From Inia geoffrensis (Eukaryota > Chordata > Mammalia > Artiodactyla > Iniidae), in NCBI GenBank assembly GCA_036417435.1, contig CM070899.1, forward strand, positions 175,117,494-175,181,493: a DNA stretch of 64,000 nucleotides. The letters run 5' to 3'. The translations under genes were made by a program, and so were the position numbers. The number at the start of each line of letters is the position of its first letter. The first letter of the stretch is position 1. Shown here piece after piece: positions 11,891-22,154 of the stretch. The notes under the pieces were generated by a model that was not told where the DNA came from, did no database searches, and saw nothing but the letters and a program-made list of their open reading frames with translations.

Positions 11891-12837
11891 TTTGTTGCTG
11901 TCTTCTCCTTTTCTTTTTCCTGTCTTTCCTCTTCCTGTCTTTCCTCTTCCCCTCCCAATTCCTCCAGAGCCACCCAAAGGCATTGGTAAAACCCAGTTAA
12001 ACTTCAGGCTGTGAAGCTATAAAGAATCCTGATGTGGCCCATGAAGCCTGATGGAATCAGGCCACAGGCTAGAAGAGTTACGGGAAGAATGGTTCACTTT
12101 CCTTTAACCAAAGAACAATCATCCTGTTTATGGGTTGTCAGGGCCCTTTCCCTTCTAGGGACAGCTACCTACCTTTGATCTTTAACCAGCTCTCTACACC
12201 TCTCTTTAAGAGAAGCAGGCGACCATGACACTGGGATCTCACTTATTGCTTCATGTTATTCTAGTAAGAGGCACGATACAGGAGAGCTGAAAACATCAAT
12301 GGTTTGGGACTATCTGTGGACTTCACTTATCCAAATCATGAATTCTGTTCAAAGCCACCATTTTCTGATTTCTTGAAAAGTTTCTGGTGTATTTGTAAGC
12401 ACTAAGCTAGGACCGAAGGAAATACAAAGAGGTTTTGTTGGGGTTTTTTTAGGTTATTCATCAGAGAGGTATGAGCACATTACATTCGTTTACCAAAAAT
12501 TCACCGTCTATGAAAACTCACTCCCATGAGTGAAGCATGAATTAACCATGGGCCCTCCATCTCCAGGAGACCTGAATGAACCTGTTTCCAAAACTCCAGG
12601 GAGAATGAATCTCTGGCAATGCTCCAGCCAGAAGGTGAGGGATCCTCTGCCGCCTCCAGGCTGGAGAAGCCCCCACAAGGGAACCAGGAAGAAGGCGGCT
12701 CAGCAATCATGGCCAAGAGCCCACTGCTGAAAATAATCTGGGTGGAGGGATGCTCAAAGAGTGGAGAAACACATGCCAAGGGCGGCAAGGTAGCCATTTG
12801 GAAGCACCGAACAATGTTTACAGTTTGCAGGCTCTAG
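11891..12837. other. Intronic sequence, nothing recognised
   Basis: Starts with a CT-rich run (11905-11955, CCTGTCTTTCCTCTT twice), then unique-looking sequence. Confidence 0.4.
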
Positions 12838-13035
12838 GAGTGATCTGAGCCCCTTACCGAGGCTTATCCTCTCAATGCCTCAATTTCTTCATCTGACAAA
12901 TGGGGAAAATAATAGTACTCCTCAAAGTCACAGGGTCTGTAATGATTAAATGAGTCAGTAATGCATACAGTGCTTAGAATAGGGCCTGGCACATGGTAAG
13001 CACTGCATAAATGCTACCTAATCGCTAGTATTATA
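12838..13035 (+). repeat. MIR SINE relic
   Basis: Forward MIR: ATGCCTCAATTTCTTCATCTG, ACAAATGGGGAAAATAATAG, ATTAAATGAG, GCCTGGCACATGGTAAGCAC. About 600 bp downstream of NEBL exon 2. Confidence 0.85.
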
Positions 13036-13619
13036 GGCTGGAAGCATGCCAATGGAAAAGCCTACCAAAGAAAACTTACCTTCTTTAATCCCCACCAAGA
13101 GACCTACTACTAACCAGCTGGAAATACCCAGGTCTCAATTCTTTGGTTCCCTTTTTAAGCTCCAGCATCTCTGGAGTGGTCTCAGCTAAAGCCAAAGGAG
13201 CAAGACTCCTTTCTCTAAGCAACGAGGTTCGGGCAGAAAATGCAGTATGGCAACATCATGTGATAAAATGGAAACTGACATATGAATAAAATGCCAATCT
13301 ATCTGACATGCATTTCAGAACCCAGGTGTTCTCAGTGTGTAAGTTCTGCAGCTTCTAACAAATGTCCCTAAGTCTGCAACACTGTGAACCTCAAGAACCA
13401 GCCTTCTGGTTGAAGACACACACAAATCACCCTGCACATTAGAAAGACATAAATGCAATGAACTTCAACAAACTACATGGCCCCAAAGTATGTGGCACAA
13501 ACAGGTAATTGGCCACTGCCACACCTGGGTGACACAGCAAGTCAATTCTTCAGAACAGGCAAATCCACTCACTTCCATGTACTGCTGCTGTGCCACACCT
13601 GGCACACTATGTTGACAAT
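13036..13619. other. Intronic sequence next to NEBL exon 2, nothing recognised
   Basis: Unique sequence between the MIR relic and the exon 2 donor. Confidence 0.5.
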
Positions 13620-13625
13620 ACTTAC

Positions 13626-13720
13626 GCGTTACAATAGGGCTTCTTTTCATAGCCTTTGTAGTTGTTCATGTTGAGAGCCATCTTGCAGACTTCACAATGG
13701 AAACATCCTTTATGCCAATA
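13626..13720 (-). CDS. NEBL: NEBL (LIM-nebulette) coding exon 2, rest of the LIM domain
   Basis: A 95-bp exon preceded by a TTTATTTGTTTCAG acceptor and followed by a GTAAGT donor (13625-13620). Joined to exon 1 it reads residues 24-54 (starting [13 protein letters not shown], ending PYCN) plus two bases of the next codon. It supplies LIM zinc ligands H26, C29, C32, C35 and C53; the last ligand is expected in the next exon. There is no stop or frameshift, and spacing fits a canonical LIM domain. The exon ends in phase 2. The next exon, expected to start with a histidine-tyrosine-proline stretch, was not found at lower coordinates, so it lies outside the window. Read from sequence: exon, splice sites and ligands. 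From family knowledge: the identity and the missing downstream exons. Confidence 0.95.
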
Positions 13721-14973
13721 CTGAAACAAATAAATATTTAAAATTATAGTACAGTGCCAGTTCTTCCCAGGATGGGTACAGAAAGGAGACTTTTTTTTTT
13801 TAGTGCATCACAAGTCTCCGTATCTGAAAATACTACAACAAAATGACTGCAGGTACCAGTGGATGTTTGCCGACTTTCAGTTAAGTAAACAAAGAAGACA
13901 GTTATTAAAATGGAGTTTTAAATGACTCTCCACCATAACGTACAGACTCAGATGAAAGAAATGTCACGGGCTCTACCCGTATTACACTTCTATGAGCAGC
14001 CAAAAAGGAATTCTGCGCTTGGTCAATGGAGAAATGGAGCCTGTGAAGTGGCCTCAAAAGGAAACCGAATCCAGTTCAAAGTGCCTAAACAACACTGTTT
14101 GTAACATCTCGATAAACATGTGCTCACCGGAAGTCAGGCAACCCGAGGTGGCCGGAGGCGCACTATGTTAAGTACCCCCGGCCCCCCCATCCCTGTCCAG
14201 CTTCCACTAAATTACGGGAAAGGTGGACTCTGTCTGGGATGGCTATAGCGATGACGGCGTGCTCTTATGAGGCATTTGTATGACCACACGCAAATTTCAC
14301 AGGGACCGCCTCCTGCTGGGTTCAACTGTCAGTCGCTCAGGCAAGCGCCAGGGTCTGTCTCCCAGGCTGCTCAACTCCATCCACGCCCGGCAAGGGCAGG
14401 GAAGCAGGGCTGCAGGGGCCGGTCTAGAGCCACTTCCTCTGGAATTCCCCAAGCGGGTGGATTAGCCCCCAGTGGGTCTGGCTCGCCGCGATCAGCCCGG
14501 GCCCTCCGGCGGGGCTTATTCTTACCAATGCGGCAGCGGCCGCCCCACGACATGCTAATTACTATCTGCCTCTCCACCTCGCCGCCCTCACGCGAGGCGC
14601 TGGGGCGGGGGTGAGGTGGCGATCCGGGCGGATCCCCGAGGTGGGCGTGAGGGGCAGTGAGGGGTCGCAGCGGAGGTGGGAGGCGCGCGGTTGGCCGAAC
14701 TGCCCCTGGGAGCCCAGCCCGGGCCGCGCACCTCCAGACGCCCTCCGCAGCCGCTCTGCCGCCGCCCGCACCCCGACAAAAGCCTCTCCCGGTTCCAACA
14801 TCACGATCGCCAAGCGTGCTCTCTGGCCCTCCTGCGGGCGTCTTACTTCGCGTGCTCTCACCCGGGGCCAAGACACACAGATGCGCACACACACGCACAG
14901 ACCCACTCTTCTCTTTCCATCCCAGATGCCAAAACTTCTCCGAGCAGGTGCAGCCCGGCGCCTCCTCGCTCAC
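13721..14973 (-). other. NEBL: NEBL intron 1 (between LIM exons 1 and 2)
   Basis: A 1253-bp intron bounded by GTGAGC at the exon 1 side and TTTCAG at the exon 2 side. Its first ~450 bp (14500-14973) are CpG-rich and belong to the promoter-associated island; the rest is ordinary unique sequence with a short T9 run near 13792. No SINE or L1 copy is seen inside it. Confidence 0.85.
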
Positions 14974-15042
14974 CTTATCCAGGCAGTTGACTTTCTCCGT
15001 GGGATACACGACTTTCCCGCAGCGGGCGCACTGGGGGTTCAT
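14974..15042 (-). CDS. NEBL: NEBL (LIM-nebulette/LASP2 isoform) coding exon 1
   Basis: The ATG at 15042-15040 opens 23 codons beginning [10 protein letters not shown] and ending in LDK, followed at once by a GTGAGC splice donor (14973-14968). This is the N-terminus of the short nebulette isoform as I know it; LASP1 differs at residue 4 (N for Q) and in the KIV/KVV segment. C5 and C8 are the first zinc ligands of the LIM domain. In the family, the LIM domain is followed by nebulin repeats and a C-terminal SH3 domain, and the protein binds actin and Z-disc or focal-adhesion partners. The start has A at -3. An open reading frame continues upstream to 15162, but only from a GTG, so the ATG is chosen. 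The exon ends in phase 0 and joins exon 2 after a 1253-bp intron. Confidence 0.95.
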
Positions 15043-15115
15043 TGTCGCGGTTCCCGGGGGCGGCAGCTGGGCGGAAGCGACGACGGCTGGGGGCTCCGAG
15101 GAGCCGCTGTGACAT
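14975..15115 (-). other. Upstream ORF overlapping the NEBL start codon
   Basis: An ATG at 15115-15113 (context GGGGGATGT, G at -3) opens 46 codons in a frame shifted against NEBL. It runs through the NEBL ATG and stops at TAA 14977-14975, one base before the exon 1 donor. If transcription starts upstream of 15115, scanning ribosomes meet this ATG first, which would lower translation of the main frame. The peptide is arginine- and proline-rich and unlike any family I know. The ORF is seen directly; its use is inferred. Confidence 0.5.
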
Positions 15116-15611
15116 CCCCCGGCGAGCCCCGCACCGCCTCCGGGCAGGCGGGAGTGCGGCACGGGCCGGGCGCCGGGGTCTGGCGTCGGCGCGGGGCCCG
15201 GGGCGAGCGGGCCGCGCGGCGCGCGGGGAGGCGGCGGGGGCGCGGGTGGGTTCGCGGCGGGGCCTGGTGCCGGGGGACGGCGGCGCTCTCGGGCTCGGCT
15301 CCGGCTCGGGCTCTGCGCCGCTCTCTCTGCGTCGCTCGCGCTCCAGGTACCGGTGACTCACACAGGCACTCGCTCCCGCCCCTCGCGCTCACTCGCTCCC
15401 CCGCCTCGCCGCCGCGGCGCAGGCCAAACCCACCGGCGCGCCCCGACCTAAGTGACAGGGAACGAGCACGTTGGGCTGCGGGGAGGGCGGGTGGCCGAAG
15501 CGGGGGAAGGGTGAGGGCAGACACAAGGAAAGCTCCGCAGACCACACGGGCTGCGACCGGGAGGCCTAGAAGCGAGCCTCGCGCCGCTGCCGCAGCGGGG
15601 GCGGCCAGGTG

Positions 15612-15656
<45 letters not shown>
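15612..15656. repeat. (GGC)15 trinucleotide tract in the NEBL promoter island
   Basis: Fifteen uninterrupted GGC units on the plus strand (GCC on the gene strand), about 570 bp upstream of the NEBL start codon. It may lie in the far 5' leader or just upstream of transcription. Tracts of this kind are typically length-polymorphic. Confidence 0.95.
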
Positions 15657-15658
<2 letters not shown>

Positions 15659-16182
15659 GGCGAGGGAGAGGTGGGGGTGAGAGGACGCGGGGCTGGAAGG
15701 GCTCAAACCCGCGCCCTCACTGCCGCCCTTCCTCCTGTCTCCTGCGCTGGCCGGTGCAGCCCCCCTCCCAGGCCGACTGACATTCCCGGTACCCAAAGGT
15801 CGCGCGGGGCGCCCTCCTCCTCCTGGGCCCCGGGTCGCAGGCAGCGGCGCACCAACGCCTGCGCAGCGCCCCGTCCCCAGGCGGAGGCTGGTCCGGGCGC
15901 GCGCAGCGACGCACCGGGGCCTGGGAGCCTGGAGACACGCGGGGAACCCGGAGACTCACGTCCCCGCGGCGCCCCCGGCTGTGCCGCGCCGCTCCCACGG
16001 GCCTCCTCCCAGAGAAAGCGTTCCCCGTGTGCCTGCGCGAAGTCCTCGGACCCTGGATGGGAAGAGACGTCTCTCACTGGCTCTTCACCACTGCACTTTT
16101 TGTATCTGTTCTTGGAGAACGACTGGTCATTTTAGGCCCGAATCAATCCCTTCCTGATTAACTAAACGGTCATCATTCGTTT

Positions 16183-16184
16183 TG

Positions 16185-16226
<42 letters not shown>
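16183..16226. repeat. (TG)n microsatellite
   Basis: About 22 uninterrupted TG units just upstream of the NEBL CpG island. Confidence 0.95.
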
Positions 16227-16227
<1 letters not shown>

Positions 16228-16429
16228 CACTGTAAATTTTTGCAAATTAAACACCACAGGGTCTAGGAAAAGTTCTTCACCTCCAGGAAGGGAAGCAATT
16301 ACAAACTCATGGCCCTAACCGGAAGGGCCAGAAAATCAAGCTGAAGGCTGAGGGGAGGATACCAAACGGAGTAGGAATCGGTTTTTGGTTTTAATAAGGT
16401 TACTGGACTTGCTTTGTAAAAGCAGCAAA

Positions 16430-16612
16430 ATGGAGGTACGCGGCCTGGGTTCAAAGCCCAACCCTGCCCTTACTATCATGTGACTTTGTGCACGTGACAT
16501 ACTTCGTGCATAGCCTCTCTATGCCTCAATTTTCACATCTGCAAAATGGGGATAACATAGCGCTACAAAACAGCTCCTGCTCTCCTAGTGTGAGGATTAT
16601 ATGAGTCAGCAG
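16430..16612 (+). repeat. MIR SINE relic
   Basis: GGCCTGGGTTCAAAGCCC tRNA-like region followed by ATGCCTCAATTTTCACATCTG, CAAAATGGGGATAACA and GTGAGGATTATATGAG. Confidence 0.85.
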
Positions 16613-17039
16613 TTCTGAAGTGTTTCAACCGGCCTGGCTTTGGTAAACGCTGCGGAAGTGTCAGCGAGGATTATCATTGGCCGGTTGTAACAAATAAGCA
16701 AACACATTCCGTGGCTAGCACACAGATTAAGACTCAGTAATGCCACATAGCAACTACTGTAACAAATATTAGTCCTTTTTTCTAAAAAATCATAGCTGCA
16801 GCCTTTCATGAAAAAAGAAAACTACTGATTTCTGAGCTCCTCAGGCAGGCTGCACTGATGAAATAACATTCATAATGAGGCTGTGCTGTTTGACTTTTCC
16901 AAAGAGATCATTTCTTAAAAGAGATCCATCCACCAATGCAGCAGCCTTTGAACCACTCTTTGCCTGGCTCACAAGCCCACCACAAAAGCAAATAAAACAA
17001 TAATTTGCTGTCAGAGATGATCAGTTGTTTAAAAATACC
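16613..17039. other. Upstream sequence, nothing recognised
   Basis: Unique-looking sequence between a MIR relic and an L1 3' end. Confidence 0.4.
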
Positions 17040-17715
17040 CCAAGAGCTAATTAGAAATGCTTAAGACCATGGGTGAAAGTGGAGGATTTTATGCTAAGTG
17101 AAACAAGCCAGGCAAATACTGCATGATGTCACTTACATGTGGAACCTTAAAGGGAAAAAGTGGAACAAAGAGTAAAAAGTGGTTGCCAGGGGCTGTGCAG
17201 TGAAATAGGGAGAGGTTGGTAAATGGGTACAAACATTCAGTTATAACATGAATAAGTTCTGAGAATCTTATATATAACATGGTGACTATAGTTAACATGG
17301 TATTATATAACTGAAATTTGCTAAGAGAGAACTTACATGTTCTCATTCAAAAAAAGGGAAGGGCTTCCCTCGTGGCGCAGTGGTTGAGAGTCCGCCTGCC
17401 GATGCAGGGGACACGGGTTCGTGCCCCAGTCCGGGAAGATCCCACATGCCGCGGAGCGGCTGGGCCCGTGAGCCATGGCCGCTGAGCCTGAGCGTCCGGA
17501 GCCTGTGCTCCGCAACGGGAGAGGCCACAACAGTGAGAGGCCCGCGTAGCACAAAAAAAAAAAAAAAAGGAAAATATGAGCAGTGATGGATGTGTTAACT
17601 CCATAGGGGGATTCCTTTCACAATATATATGTACATCAAATCATTACATTGTACACTTTAAATATCTTACAATTTTATTTGTCAGTTATACCTCAATAAA
17701 ACTGGGGAAGGGGAA
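17040..17715 (+). mobile_element. Old L1 3' UTR, split by a SINE
   Basis: Two pieces (about 17040-17360 and 17570-17715) of a forward L1 3' end: TACTGCATGATGTCACTTACATG, GGTTGCCAGGGGCTG, GTGACTATAGTTAA, TTGCTAAGAGAG, then TTATACCTCAATAAAACTGG at the terminus. Interrupted by the SINE at 17361-17569. Confidence 0.8.
17361..17569 (+). mobile_element. Short CHR SINE (cetacean type) inside an L1
   Basis: GGGCTTCCCTCGTGGCGCAGTGG head to a T-free A16 tail after CCGCGTAGCAC. Inserted into the A-rich point of the L1 3' UTR, so the target duplication (A-rich, AAAAAAGGGAA / AAAAAAGGAAA) is hard to delimit. Confidence 0.92.
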
Positions 17716-17964
17716 GAACCTACATTGAATATTTATCAAAAAAAAAAAAAGGAAATGGCTGAGGAAGAAAGTATGTGATCACCTGGAAGACAGTAATTTT
17801 TTTTAGCACTTAGATCTGCATAAGTGTAGATCATAAAAGATAGTCTAAAACTCCTATTGTCCTTTTTAAATGGTAAGCAAAAAGTTCTAAGGAGGCATGA
17901 TGGTGATATGTGACATTTATAGCTGATTTATCAGATATTTTAACTAGGAATTATATAACTTCCT
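17716..17964. other. Upstream sequence, nothing recognised
   Basis: AT-rich sequence after the L1 terminus, with an A12 run at about 17740. Confidence 0.4.
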
Positions 17965-18060
17965 AGCCAACCAGCACCTATCACAATGCCCAACACATAG
18001 TACCTACTTATACCAACATAGTACCTACTTATCAAATGTTTTTTGAAAGAAAGTATGAAT
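17965..18060 (+). repeat. L2-like 3' end relic
   Basis: AGCACCTATCACAATGCCCA, ACACATAGTACCTACTTAT and TTTTTTGAAAG match the L2 3' terminal pattern. It holds a local 20-bp duplication of the CATAGTACCTACTTAT segment. Confidence 0.55.
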
Positions 18061-18739
18061 AAGACGAATGTATTAAAATTGGAATTAACTATGGTGTTTT
18101 ATTCTCCCAAAAGTAAACAGTGAATACTCAAGTTATATTTTCCTCTCATCTATGTTTTTCTTCCTAATTTTATTTTCTGCATTAAGCCAGCTTCTAAGTT
18201 TCTTAGTGCCATTTTACTGATGTAAGAAGAGTTTTAATACCATCCATCTTTAAGGGGCTTCTTTATTTCAAAATTCAAAGAACTATAAACAGAGAATTGG
18301 CAGAAACCTGTCATCTGGTCCAGCCTTCCTCTTTCAAGCAGATGAATGATTTAATTATCCACTGGGGAGACCTTTTGCCCCTTTCATGTCTTTTTCACGT
18401 GATTAGTCAGGAAATCAGTCCTTATGGTTACTATACCCCAATATCTCTAATTAAATCCTTTTCTGCTGGCTTGGACATCCACAGATATAAAGAAAAACTT
18501 ACCATCATGACCCTTATGAAAACATTTATAATACTTAAAAAAATCAAAATTTTTCTTTAGTTAAAATTCCAAAATCTATTTACTTTTACCTCTGAGAACT
18601 ATTTACATAGAACCTATTGAAGTCCTTATAATTACCCTTATTATTTAAGCTACATAAAAGGAACTCCAAATTAAAATCCTTAAAGAGTAATTAATATTAC
18701 AAAAGGCCAAATAGTGGCTTTGACAAACAGAGGATGCAG
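18061..18739. other. Upstream sequence, nothing recognised
   Basis: AT-rich unique-looking sequence. Confidence 0.4.
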
Positions 18740-19195
18740 AGTGTGGTGGATTGTATTATTGGTTCGCAATTTTTTGTTCCTTTCCAGCCTGGCAACACTT
18801 CCTGTAAGCAGAGTATATTTCCCCACTGCAGTAACTCTGAGCTTGGTCATGTGACTTCCCTTAGCCAATGGAATTCCAGAAGTCATGACTTAGAGCAGAA
18901 GCTTTACAATATTTGCATGGTTTGCCTCTGTTCTCCCACCTCCTTGAGCCTTGGCACCTGGCTGTAAGAAGAGCATATCCCAGGGAGTGGCTGCTGCTTT
19001 GATTTTTGTCAAGGAATTTAAAGACCTGTCTAGACAGTAGAGCCAAAATGAATTCAGTAAGCCCAGTCATGCCCAGCAGAGCCACAGCAAGTCCACAGCC
19101 CTCACATAATGGGAGTAAGAAATAATTATTTCTGTGAGCCACTGAAATTTGGGGGGGTTGTTCATTACTGCAGCAAAAGCCGACTGATAACACCA
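18740..19195 (+). repeat. MaLR/MLT1-like LTR
   Basis: Features typical of this LTR group: GGTCATGTGACTTCCCTTAG, CCAATGGAATTCCAG, then CTGTGAGCCACTGAAATTTGG and an end like GACTGATAACACC. Solo, with no internal retroviral sequence beside it. Confidence 0.65.
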
Positions 19196-20457
19196 ATGAT
19201 AGGAACTGAAGAGAAATGCTTTCCACTTCATCACACCAAAGAGAAACTAATGGATTTCCATACAAGATTCAGTATGGGCTATTTTTTTTTTTCTATAATA
19301 CATGTTAGAAGTGTAGTAAAGCATCTGTCTCATTACTAATTAATAAATGATTCATTCATTACACAAAGTTTTATTATGTGCCCTGTATTTGTCAGACATT
19401 GTGTAAAATTGTGTACATTTTTCCAGCTGGCTCAAATTCACCATAGAGGCAACTTTTCCAAGCCAACACTTTGGTAGGTGAAACTAAAAGAAAATGATAA
19501 CTTTTAGCTCACAGTTTCATTTGATAGCTGTATATGAGCCTTAGCCTAATGACACATCTTGCCAAAGATCTCATGCACTTTAGAGAAATTACCTCATTTA
19601 CCATTACAGAACCACCACAAGTCAATGAGAAATGTAAAACAAAAACATTAATGGAAATTTAAGATTCAGAAGCTGTTATAGAAACAGTTACTAATTTTCA
19701 TTCTTCCATTCAATATAAAAGTATTGGTAGGCAAGATGTTAGGTACAAGGGGATGCAATGGAGAACAAGGCATGATCTCTGCTTATAATAAAATCTAGTG
19801 GGACAGATAAGTAAGCAGTGGATTACAATACAATGTGATAAATGCTCTCTAGTAAAACCCTGCCCCCAGACACTGTGGCAGAACAGAGGAGGAACTTGTA
19901 ATTCAGCTGGGAAGTCAGAAAATGCTACCTGAAGGAAGTGCACACTACGCTTCTCACCAGGAGTAGGAACCGGCTAGTGCCACTCCCCCAAGAATATGAG
20001 CACCCCTAAAATGAGGGGTTTAGGGTAATTAGCCTATTGGTTCCTGTTTCAGGGATGGTATTATTATGCTTTTACACTCATGCTGAAATTTTTATATCAC
20101 TTTAATATCCCCTCCTAACATAGCATAGCAACAAACTTCAAATAATGATGATTTTTTTCGCTTTTTTTCCAGTATTATTGAGAGATAATAATTGACAGAC
20201 AGTTTAGGGTGTACCACATAATGACTTAACTTACATATATTGTGGAATTATTTCTGGACAGATGACACATCTCTTCAAGATAAGGCCCACCAAATCTCCA
20301 ATTTAACAAAAACATTTGTAGATATCAACTCATAATTGTCAGTTTGCCACAAAACATTTTAAGATCTGGAAAGAGGGAAAAGAAAAGCTGGGGGAGCAGC
20401 AACATCTTGTTCTGGTCCTCACGAAACTGAGCCTCCCCCAGGACAAGACAGACCCTC
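19196..20457. other. Upstream sequence, nothing recognised
   Basis: About 1.2 kb of unique-looking sequence; the right part has TTTTTTCCAGTATTATTGAGAG, perhaps an old L1 edge. Confidence 0.4.
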
Positions 20458-20992
20458 TGTGGTAGGCAAAACAACGGCCCTCCGAAGACCACGTCCACAT
20501 CCTAGTACTCAGAACCTGTGAGTACATCACCTTACATGGCAAAAGGAACTTTGCAGATGTGATTGAGGTAAGGATCTTAAGATGGAGAGATAATCCTCGA
20601 TTATCCCAGTGGGCCAATGTAATCACAAGCATCTTTATAAGAGGGAGGCAGGTAGGTCTGAGTCAGAAAAGGAGATGTGACGATGGAAGCAGATGTCAGA
20701 CAGAGAGAGATTTCAAGATCCTGCTGGCCTGGAAGACAGAGGAAGGGACCACAAGGCAAAGAATGCAGGGAGCCTGTAGCGGCTGGAAAAGGCAAGGAAG
20801 CAGATTCTCACCCCCAGAAGGAACACAGCCCTGTCGACATATTGATTTTAGGACTTCTGACCTTCATAACCGTCAGACAGTAAATTTATGTTGTTTTTAG
20901 CCGATAAATGTATGTTGCTTTTAGCCAATAAATGTATGTTGCTTTTAGCCAATAAATTTATGTTGTTACTGCAGCAATAAGAAACTAATATA
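20458..20992 (+). repeat. MLT1-type MaLR LTR with amplified 3' segment
   Basis: Reads CCACGTCCACATCCTAGTAC, TGGCAAAAGGAACTTTGCAG, GATTATCCCAGTGGGCC, ATCTTTATAAGAGGGAGGC and ends AAGAAACTAATATA. Near its 3' end the polyadenylation-signal segment is repeated (20881-20976). Confidence 0.85.
20881..20976 (+). repeat. 24-bp tandem repeat carrying the LTR AATAAA signal
   Basis: Three copies of a 24-bp unit (TAAATGTATGTTGCTTTTAG + CCAA) start at 20881, 20905 and 20929, with a partial fourth from 20953. Copies 2 and 3 are identical. Each junction CCAATAAA recreates an AATAAA signal. Confidence 0.9.
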
Positions 20993-21549
20993 CCCTCTAT
21001 GTGTGAATTCTGTTCTGTCTTTAGGACCACACTGAGTCCCAGGACTGCTAAAAGAAGGAGTTGGAAGTCAAGATGGCTGTGGTGCTTCATCATTGTTGTC
21101 TCCAATGGAAAGATCCTAAAGCAAAGTAGTTAAGAGCACAACATGCCTTCATTCCCTCTCCCCCATCCTAATTAAAAGACTTATTTTACTGGAAGTCTTC
21201 AGATAATTGCCTCACTTCTCCATTTAATTTCTCACATAGACACAAATATTCTGGGTTTCTCAAAAAGTCAACATATTTCTCTCCATCTTCCTCTCCTCCT
21301 CTTTAGAGTAACTCGATGAGTAACATCCTCATCTTCCCAGCCAGAGCCCTAAAAATCAACCCAAATCCCTTCCTCTCTTCCTAAGCAACCCTGTCCAGGT
21401 ACCCAATCCTGTCAACTTTATCTCCAAAAGAGATTATGGATCTGTTACCATCCTCACTGCCACTGCCTTAGCTTAGCAATTTATCATATCCACCTTGGAC
21501 GGTTCTATAATAACCTTCTAAGAAGTCTTATCATCATACAAGTCATGGA
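20993..21549. other. Upstream sequence, nothing recognised
   Basis: Unique-looking; pyrimidine-rich toward 21300. Confidence 0.4.
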
Positions 21550-21674
21550 AGGACTCCATGAACTGTGAGAAAATTAATTTCTATTGTTTAACCCACCCAC
21601 TTATGGTGTATGGTATGGTATTTTTGTTATACCTGTATGGTATTTTGTTATGGCAGCCCGAGATAACTAATATA
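21550..21674 (+). repeat. MLT1-type LTR 3' end
   Basis: AACTGTGAGAAAATTAATTTC, TATTTTGTTATGGCAGCCCG and a final CTAATA. Contains a local duplication of GTATGGTATTTTGTTAT-like sequence. Confidence 0.65.
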
Positions 21675-21714
21675 TTACCTCAGCATGACTTATAGTCAAT
21701 TAAGAACTAGATCA

Positions 21715-22030
21715 AGTTCTCAGGAGATGGGCAAAATGGGTGAAGGTAGTCAGAAGGTACAAACTTCCAGTTATAAAATAAATAACTCATGAGGATGTAA
21801 TGTACAGCATTTTGACTGTAGTTAATAATGCTGTATTGCACATTTCAAAGTTTCTAAGAGAGTAGATCTTAACAGATCTCATCACAATAAAAAAAATTTT
21901 GTAACTATGTATGGTGCCAAATGTTAACTAGTCTTATTGTGTTGAACATTTCACAATATATACAAATGTCGAATCATTATGCTATACACCTGAAACTAAT
22001 AGGTCAATTATAGCTCAATAAAATAAAATT
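21715..22030 (+). mobile_element. Old L1 3' UTR fragment
   Basis: GGGCAAAATGGGTGAAGG, ACAAACTTCCAGTTATAAAA, ATGTAATGTACAGCATTTTG, TATACACCTGAAACTAATA and a CTCAATAAAATAAAA terminus. Confidence 0.8.
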
Positions 22031-22150
22031 AAAAGGTTGCTTGCTGCCAGTGAAATAATTAATTAATTAATCAACTGCAAATTAGATCAACACAAATGTT
22101 CTTCTGGCCCAATAAAAATAGTGATAGAAAAAAAAGTGGTTTTTTTAATT
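22031..22150. other. Left flank of the provirus
   Basis: Short AT-rich sequence between the L1 terminus and the provirus target duplication CCTT at 22151-22154. Confidence 0.5.
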
Positions 22151-22154
22151 CCTT

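Larger units (their letters stand above)
1..13625 (-). other. NEBL: NEBL intron 2, proximal 13.6 kb (continues beyond the window)
   Basis: Everything below the exon 2 donor is intronic with respect to the LIM-nebulette transcript. From what I recall of human NEBL, the short isoform begins hundreds of kilobases upstream of the long-isoform promoter, so a large intron is expected. It contains six SINE insertions, one L1 3' end, old MIR, hAT-like and Tigger-like relics and unique sequence, listed separately. I saw no convincing further exon. Confidence 0.7.
14480..16030. promoter_or_regulatory. NEBL: CpG island promoter of LIM-nebulette
   Basis: About 1.5 kb of very GC- and CpG-rich DNA spans exon 1, its 5' leader and the region upstream. 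It has GC-box-like sites (for example CCCGCCCC near 15375-15382), an AP-1-like TGACTCA at 15354-15360 and no clear TATA box, as in a dispersed CpG-island promoter. The transcription start is not visible; somewhere between about 15150 and 15550 on the minus strand is likely. CpG islands often fire in both directions, and I recall an annotated antisense transcript (NEBL-AS1) near this promoter in human, but no plus-strand exon can be supported here. Confidence 0.75.

Noticed and set aside
1..13620. NEBL exon 3
   Set aside because: I looked on the minus strand for the continuation of the LIM domain (H-Y-P start) with an AG acceptor and found none; it presumably lies beyond the window.
14371..15162. 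A longer NEBL reading frame extending upstream of the ATG and through the exon 1 donor
   Set aside because: The upstream extension starts only at GTG, and the downstream part is translation into intron 1 past a clear GTGAGC donor. Exon 2 restores the LIM domain exactly.
14611..15780. A 389-codon plus-strand open stretch across the CpG island
   Set aside because: It is Arg/Ala/Gly/Pro-rich with a long polyalanine from the GGC tract, as expected when stop codons are scarce in GC-rich DNA. It runs antisense to NEBL exon 1 and has no family resemblance.
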